Shown here: positions 18,301 to 23,807 of the stretch, one piece after another | Position numbering within the stretch: position 1 is the first letter of the stretch | Layout: every line of letters begins with the position of its first letter | Assembly: GCA_029378245.1 (NCBI GenBank) | Contig: JARKIF010000373.1 | Coordinates: 1 to 23,807 of the forward strand | Direction of reading: 5' to 3' | Source of the DNA: Roridomyces roridus | Lineage: Eukaryota > Basidiomycota > Agaricomycetes > Agaricales > Mycenaceae | DNA: 23,807 bases | Program-made: the position numbers and the translations under genes | Notes under the pieces: generated by a model | What the model was told of the DNA's origin: nothing | What the model saw: only the letters and a program-made list of their open reading frames with translations | The model's database searches: none

Positions 18301-21300
18301 AGAAGTTGAAGCCTTCGAAGATGTTGTTCCTGAAGTAGTCGAGACCGCAGGAGTTGAATGGGTGGAAGATGAAGTTGTTGAAGTTGCTGAACCGGCAGAA
18401 ACTCAGCCTCTTCAGGTGCGTTATCACTCGGGTGCACGCGCCAGAACTTATCGTTTTCTAGCTTTCAATCCCTCAAGAGCCGGAGATCGATCGCCCCAAA
18501 TCGCCTTGGACTCCCTCCTATAGCGTCACCACTCAAGGTCCCGAGATACCAAGCTCAGAGGAGTTGGAAGCTGCCAACCTCCCCGTCTTGTCGCCTCCCA
18601 CTACCGAAGATATTGTCCCTGTTGCGGACGAGGAGACGCAGGACGAGACTACCGAGTCTGAAGTGCTTCAGGAGCCGGATGTTGCGCCCATTCCTGTTCC
18701 AGAAGTCTCCGAGGAGAGCGCGCAGGCTTCCGTTGCTGACGCCGAGACGCCGCTGGCGGATGATATTGTCACAGTCGAGACCACCGGGGTGGAAGCCTCC
18801 GAAGATGTTGTTGAAGCAGTCGAGACCGCAGGAACTGAAGCCGCGGAAGATGACGTTGATGAAGTTGCTGAACCGGCAGAAACTCAGCCTCTTCAGGTGC
18901 GTTATCACTCATATCCACGCGCCAGAATTAATCGTTTTCTAGCTTTCAATCCCCCAAGAGCCGGAGATCGATCGCCCCAAATCGCCTTGGACTCCTTCGT
19001 ATACCGTGACGACTCAAGGCCCCGGGATACCGAGCGCGGAGGAGTTGGAAGCTGCCGACCTCCCAGTTCTGTCACCTACGGAAGATCTTACTGAGGAAGT
19101 AGCGCAGGACGTGTCTCTTGTTCCCACCGAATCAGAGCGGTCCAAGAACCAGAGTCTGTCGAAAGCGAGCATATTCCTGCCGCTGAAGCCGAGGCTTCGC
19201 TCACGGAGGTGGCCGCGGGGGAGACTGCCGGGGCCGACGAAACCATTGCTGAAACTGCGGACAATGTGTGTTAAACCACGCTTGAACGAACACCAACTGA
19301 TTGTACTACAGCTGTCTATCCCTCAAGAGCAGGAGATTGATCGTCCCAAATCGCCTTGGACTCCTTCGTATAGTGTTACGACTCAGGGCCCGGAATACCC
19401 ACCTCGGAAGAGTTGGAGGCTGCCGATCTACCCGTCTTGCCCCCTCCCGCCGGATGAGAGTAGCGAAGATGCCATCACTACCGCCGACAGCGCAACACAA
19501 GAGGACGCCGTCGCAGAGGTCGAGTCGGACGCTGTGCAGCAAGAAGACCTTGTTACCGCCGCCGAGGAGGTTTCGGTCGTTGAGGAAGCGCAGATCGCTC
19601 AAGAATCTGTACCTGACGTTGCTGAGCTGTCACTGACGATGCTCACTGGAGTATCTCAAGCGACGGCAGCGGAGCGGAAGGAGTTGCTGATGAACGAGAC
19701 GAAGCATCGCTGCTGAAGCCGTGTCTGGATGATGCCGACGTCCACTGCGGATCAAAGTCCCGTGCAGCGCCAGTGGAGGATGCTGCGCGGCACATACAGG
19801 ACGACGGCCAGCTGACGAAGTATCCGAAGTCTCGACATCCCGTTACTGCCGAACGCCGTTCCGTTTGGAAGATGCCGATATTACTACTGATCCAAGTCCC
19901 GTGAAGTACCGCGGATCCGTTAGAGGATGCCGGACGTTAACCAATCGCCCTGTTGCTGATATGATGCAGTCGACGATGGTCTCTGCATCCGTTGCTGCCG
20001 ATCACGAGGACCAAAATCGTTGGCGAAACGTCCCGGAAGCTGCCGCCATCGCTGCTGATCAAGTCCCTGAAGTACCGGTGGACTCCGCAGAGGATGCCGA
20101 AGTTCAACCCGTCGCTGTGGATGCTGTAGTTGATGAGGTCTCGGCATCCGTTGCTACTGACGAGACCGACATCATTGCTGATCAAGTCTCTGAAGCACCA
20201 GTGGAGGATGCTGCCTCGGAACCGGTGGCTGCAGATACCACAGTTGACGAAGTCTTGGCATCCGTTGCTGTCGACGAAACTAACGTCGCTGCCGAAGCCA
20301 TGCCGGAAGATGCCGATATCACTGTTGATCAAGTCTTTGAAATACCAGTTGCCGCGGATGTGGTCGAAGAAATCTCGACACCCGTTGCTGCTGACGAGGT
20401 TGAAGCCTTGACATCCGTTGAGGTGGAGACGCCAGAATATGCCCCCGAAGAACTCACCGACGAGGTACGTCGTTTATATCCTCTACCGACTATTTCTGAC
20501 CAATTGTGATTCAGTCATTGGCCGTTCCCGCAGGGGAGATTGAGCGTCCCAAGTCACCCTGGACTCCCTCGTACAGTGTCACAACTCAAGGACCAGGAAT
20601 ACCCACGGCCGAGGAGTTGGAGGTTGCCGACTTGCCCGTTTTACCACCTCCAGTTCAGATAATCGCTGACACCTCTGAGCCTGAGCCAACTGTCACCGTG
20701 ACATCCGTCGACGCCGAGACGGCACCCTCCTCTGATCCTCCTCGCCCATGGACCCCATCGTATTCCGTGGTGGTTCAAGGAAGTCCGCTTTCAACTCCTG
20801 TCGATTTGGTCCCTCAAGAGCCTGTTAGCGAGGCGGTCAGTATCGACGGCGAGGTATCGGAGGCTGAGCCCAGCTCTTCACCTGTGGCTTCGCTGATCGA
20901 ATCTGGAGTCATTGTTGATCCTGCAACCCTCCAAGATCCCGACGTTGAGAACGATTCTCCGGATCCTGGTAGCGAAGCCGTTGTCGCGGCTTTGATCGAG
21001 TCTGGCGTCCTTGGTGATGTTCCCCAGGTTTGTCATTTTATCTTTCCCTGTGTTGTGCTCAACCATTCTCAGGAGCAAATCGCGGAGACGACTGAGAAAA
21101 TGCTTGATGATGCTGTTACCGAATCAGCAGCGACCGAGGTCGACGTTGAGGTGGCTACTGAGGAGCCGCTTGTTGACACCGTTCCCGAACCTTGGGGGTG
21201 CGACCGAAGTCGTCATCCCGGAAGCGACATCTGCTCAGGAGGCTTCGACTCTTGAGGAGATTGCCGCCAGCGAAGACTCTGTCACCCAAGATATTGTTGA

Positions 21301-22707
21301 GCCGGAGAGCTCTGAATCCACCACCCTCGAGGCGTTGGCGGCGGGCGCAGTTGTTGAAGCCGAGGGAGTTGCGGAAGAACCCCAAGTGCGTTTCATCCGA
21401 TTCTACACTTACCTCGATTGAATGCATTTCAGTTGTTGGCTCCTCGCGAGCCGGAGATTGAGCGTCCAAAATCACCTGGACTCCGTCGTACAGCGTTACA
21501 ACTCAAGGTCCAGGAATACCGACTGCTGAGGAGTTGGAGGCGGCCGACTTGTCTACCTTGCCACCTCCCGCTACCGAGGCAGTAGCAGCGGACATCGAGG
21601 AGCAACAGGCTCCGACCGAGACTTTGGTAGAGGCCCCAGCTATCGTTCTGGAAGACAAGGCTCCCGCTGACTCGGTGTGTTATATTTCTGTCCTTGGTGA
21701 ACTCATTCCAACTTGGACTAGTTGTCTCCGCAGGAACCAGAGCCAGAACGACCGAAATCGCCTTGGACTCCGTCGTACAGCGTCACAACTCAAGGCCCAG
21801 GGATACCGACCACCGAGGAATTGGACGCGGCCGAACTGCCCGTTTTACCACCTCCGGTTGAGGCCACGGCGCCTCCTGCTGAGGACACATCCGCTTTCCC
21901 CCTCGTAGCTGCTGGAGTTGCTGCTGGTGCGTATCTATTTAGATGTCTACTTAACGTTCGTTGAGATGTGATTAGTTGCGGCGACGGCGGTCATTGCCGA
22001 GACGGCCATCGCGACAACGGCAGAACACTCCAAGCGGGAGGAAGCTGAACAGGCCAAAGAAATCCCGGCTCCCGCGCAAGCGGACGAGTCGGTTGCAGAG
22101 GAAACTCCTGCATCGAGCGGGGAACCTTTCGTCAAGCCGCCAGTTGACGAGGAGTCGGTTTCCGTCAGCGTTGAACCTCCCGCTGATACTCCGGTCAATG
22201 ATGCGACCCCAATTGCTCCTCCCGTCCCCTTCCCGAGTTGCGACCCTTCCCCTCCACCCTCGAGATCCCGTGAGTGTCGGAGTGCATTAGCGAAGTATTA
22301 CTGATATTTGTAGGTCTGCTGACGCTGAGGAAGTGGATGATCTGCCTCCAGTGTCTCCTCGTTCGCGACTGGAATCCACCGCGTCGTCCATCTTTTTCCC
22401 GGAGGGGTTTTCCAAGGTGCCTCTTGAAAGACCTTCCTTGGATGTGGCTCAAGGCGAATTTACTCCTTCCAAGCCCTCCCCGCCGCCTGTCCCATCCCCA
22501 TCTCTCGCGGCCGAAGAGCAGAGCGAGGAAAAGAAGGGCAAGTGGTGTGTTGTGATGATGATCTTTATGACTACCTATAAACGACTTTCCTTACACTACA
22601 TTTTCTCGACCACACATCTATCTGGATTTACAAGGAGTTCTGCTAATTTCAAATGCATTCCTTTCTCATTTTCTCCAAACATGAAGCGCTTGAGTGCCTT
22701 TTCCTGA
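15332..22707 (+). CDS. Large acidic repeat protein with SPWTPSYSVTTQG motifs, unrecognised family
   Basis: About 15 exons: 15332-15523, 15574-15612, 15670-15708, 15769-17601, 17653-17928, 17981-18415, 18462-18896, 18943-19265, 19312-20464, 20515-21027, 21073-21385, 21433-21674, 21722-21926, 21976-22269 and 22314 to about 22707. Together they encode roughly 2,200 residues, very rich in Glu, Val, Ala, Pro and Thr, with no membrane segment or known domain, so probably disordered. The motif ERPKSPWTPSYSVTTQGP(G)IP, often followed by EELEAADLPVLPPP, starts at about 15922, 17680, 18008, 18489, 18970, 19339, 20542, 21460 and 21746; a shortened form (PRPWTPSYSVVVQG) lies near 20738. Most exons between 15332 and 21722 begin and end in phase 0. 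Exons 18943-19265, 19312-20464, 21073-21385, 21433-21674 and 21976-22269 contain apparent one-base frame breaks. The last exon may contain another intron. SP and TP sites in each motif suggest proline-directed phosphorylation; that is inference. Confidence 0.75.
16186..17165 (+). repeat. Four tandem repeats of about 80 residues inside the long exon
   Basis: Units start at 16186, 16438, 16684 and 16918 (periods 252, 246 and 234 bp, all multiples of three). Each begins EVETTDSAPVVVEPEPE or a close variant. It continues with EE..VEET, GAEVEALLQDT, DEPEVPSVAEVA and VTPEETSTEAVLA. The fourth is the most divergent (EVETIDAAPGFVEPEV). Indels in multiples of three show that coding has been kept. Confidence 0.9.
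17981..18942 (+). repeat. Tandem duplication of a 481-bp exon plus intron
   Basis: Two units, 17981-18461 and 18462-18942, each hold a 435-bp exon (phase 0 at both ends) and a 46-bp intron. The introns (18416-18461 and 18897-18942) differ at only about 6 of 46 positions. The exons share long identical blocks such as the one encoding VAPIPVPEVSEESAQA and the one encoding AEPAETQPLQ. A conserved intron means a direct genomic duplication that is fairly recent. Confidence 0.92.
19740..20345 (+). repeat. Degenerate repeats with the core DADIT-DQVPE-PVEDA
   Basis: The word 'ga(t)caa(g)tcc..gaag.acc' recurs near 19755, 19890, 20055, 20182 and 20325, about 120-165 bp apart. The last three copies read in frame as ADQVPEVPVDSAEDAE, ADQVSEAPVEDAASEP and VDQVFEIPVAADV. 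The first two lie in a stretch (about 19690-19990) where the frame is broken several times. Confidence 0.65.
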
Positions 22708-23047
22708 GCTGAGCTTGGGATTCAGACTCCGTGGGTCGCACATGTTTACCAGTAGCCTTCGGTCGAGCAAATTACCGAAACCTGAGAAAGGGAAGAGACC
22801 AGCAGGACTTATTGCCTGGTAGGTTCTCAGTAGTAGTGGTAGATCGGGGTACTGTGTATTGGGAATACAACACTGGGTCACTGTTTCAATCTGGAATTCC
22901 TGCCCAGGTATCTTCTTACATTTTGACCAGCCTGAGGTCAAACCAGGGATCAAAGTCTTGTAAAATAATTTGCAAGCAGGAACAAGGTTCCTGCACCCTC
23001 AGACGGCTATCCAAAGGTCCCAGTGTATTTTAAAGGTGGAAAAAGAG
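22708..23047. other. Gene-free stretch between the repeat gene and the tRNA
   Basis: About 340 bp without a recognisable coding region. It probably holds the 3' UTR of the large gene (AT-rich around 22560-22690 just before it). No repeat or RNA structure was noticed. Confidence 0.4.
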
Positions 23048-23132
23048 TCCGACCTGTGCGGATCGAACGCACGACACCCAGATAATTCAACCATTTACAG
23101 TCTGATGCTCTTCCAACTGAGCTAAGGTCGGA
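23048..23132 (-). tRNA. tRNA-Tyr (anticodon GTA) with an 11-nt intron
   Basis: Read on the minus strand: acceptor stem tccgacc/ggtcgga, D arm gctcagttggaagagc, anticodon stem tcaga/tctgg with loop ctGTAa, and T arm gtgcg-ttcgatc-cgcac. Between anticodon position 37 and the 3' half of the anticodon stem there is an insertion of about 11 nt (atggttgaatt), where eukaryotic tRNA introns always sit. tRNA-Tyr normally carries such an intron in eukaryotes. The length of 85 nt fits a 74-nt mature tRNA before CCA addition. Confidence 0.95.
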
Positions 23133-23288
23133 TCGTTGGAAGAGCCAAAATCTGGCAGCCATACCGGGAGATCTGATCAAAATGATGGCCAGTTGTTTCG
23201 CATTGGTTCAACTTTCGCAGCCTTGTACATATAAGAATTTCGCTCTCTGCGGTCATCGCAAGTACGACCACTCTCTCTTACAATAGAA

Positions 23289-23807
23289 CTACTTGGTACT
23301 GGGACTATTCACTCCCGATTGGAGCGAGGGCTCGAGCACACTCCCCTCCATCTTGTATCCGCCTTTTCTGCAGCAACTGGTGAAAGAAAGACCAGTGACA
23401 CCTCTTCTAACTCACGGATCCCTCGGGTCCATTGGGTCGACAATCTCGCACAGCGGCGAAGGTATGTACACCGCAGTGAAGTCAGTGGACCCAGGCATTA
23501 TCGTCCCAAGGACATGCGTCAACTCTACCTGCGCCCTCCGCTGCATCGGTCCCAGAATATCTCTTATCTGTTCCTCGCCTGAAACAATGAGGATAGGTTT
23601 ACCCTCGGGGTGCTCCCAGTCTTTGACACACGGCCGCCGGTTGCGCAAATTAGTCGTCGTGTGCCTCGAATATGGCTCGAGAACGACTTGACCGCGGTCA
23701 AGGTTGAGCTTGCGAGTCAGTGAGCCAAATGCCCATCTCGCGCCTCGTTGAAGCCGTGTGCGCTGGGTGCACGGTGCCGCCAGAGACGACACAAAGGGCG
23801 CTCTGCC
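23289..23807 (-). CDS. 3' part of an unrecognised gene, cut by the window end
   Basis: On the minus strand an open frame enters at the window edge and runs to 23416. It encodes about 130 residues, including NLRNRRPCVKDWEHPEGKP, ILIVSGEEQIRDILGPMQ and LTHVLGTIMPGSTDFTAVY. A GTGAGT donor follows (intron 23377-23415, acceptor caccag), and a final exon 23289-23376 ends with TAG at 23289-23291. The NRRPCV opening followed by alternating hydrophobic strands is faintly like the small SH3-barrel (PemK-type) proteins that are common in fungi, but I cannot confirm this and give no function. The 39-bp intron is short; without it the frame stops at 23412. Confidence 0.4.

Overview
This is eukaryotic nuclear DNA, most likely from a mushroom-forming basidiomycete (Agaricomycetes). 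The genes are dense and rich in introns of about 39-66 bp (typically 42-60 bp) with GT..AG ends. The proteins are conserved fungal or eukaryotic ones: PRMT5, Sds22, a WC-2-type PAS/GATA factor and a CCDC174-like protein. There is also an intron-containing tRNA-Tyr. Nothing bacterial, viral or transposon-like was recognised. Gene models were built by hand from splice-site motifs, reading-frame continuity and remembered family sequences; no database search was possible.

Left part (1-4317). The window opens inside a gene for the small subunit of molybdopterin synthase (MOCS2A/MoaD-like; C-terminus ending PVSGG). It continues through a damaged thiamine pyrophosphokinase gene (recognisable at about 1205-1827) and about 1.1 kb of degenerate tandem repeat (about 2640-3740, three copies of 350-400 bp). 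It then reaches a second MOCS2A copy (3997-4317) that appears to have lost a base and kept its intron as coding sequence.

Middle part (4358-15107). A metallo-beta-lactamase-fold protein (+) converges on a CCDC174-like nuclear protein (-), with 22 bp between their stop codons. Sds22, the leucine-rich-repeat regulator of protein phosphatase 1, and a WC-2-like light/clock transcription factor follow, both on the minus strand. A 258-bp divergent promoter separates WC-2 from a small ankyrin-repeat protein (+), which is followed 104 bp later by PRMT5 (+, 12 exons).

Right part (15332-23807). Most of it is one plus-strand gene for a very acidic, apparently disordered protein of about 2,200 residues. 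At least nine copies plus one diverged copy of the motif ERPKSPWTPSYSVTTQGP are spread along it, mostly one per exon, each 8-9 codons after the exon start, on exons that begin and end in phase 0. One 481-bp exon-intron unit is duplicated in tandem with the intron still about 87% identical. I do not recognise this protein family; it is the best candidate here for something undescribed. A tRNA-Tyr (GTA) and the 3' end of an unrecognised minus-strand gene close the window.

A caution applies throughout. Single-base frame breaks, mostly apparent deletions, occur in at least six separate genes, including PRMT5. This suggests base-level consensus errors in the assembly, so pseudogene calls that rest only on a frameshift are tentative.
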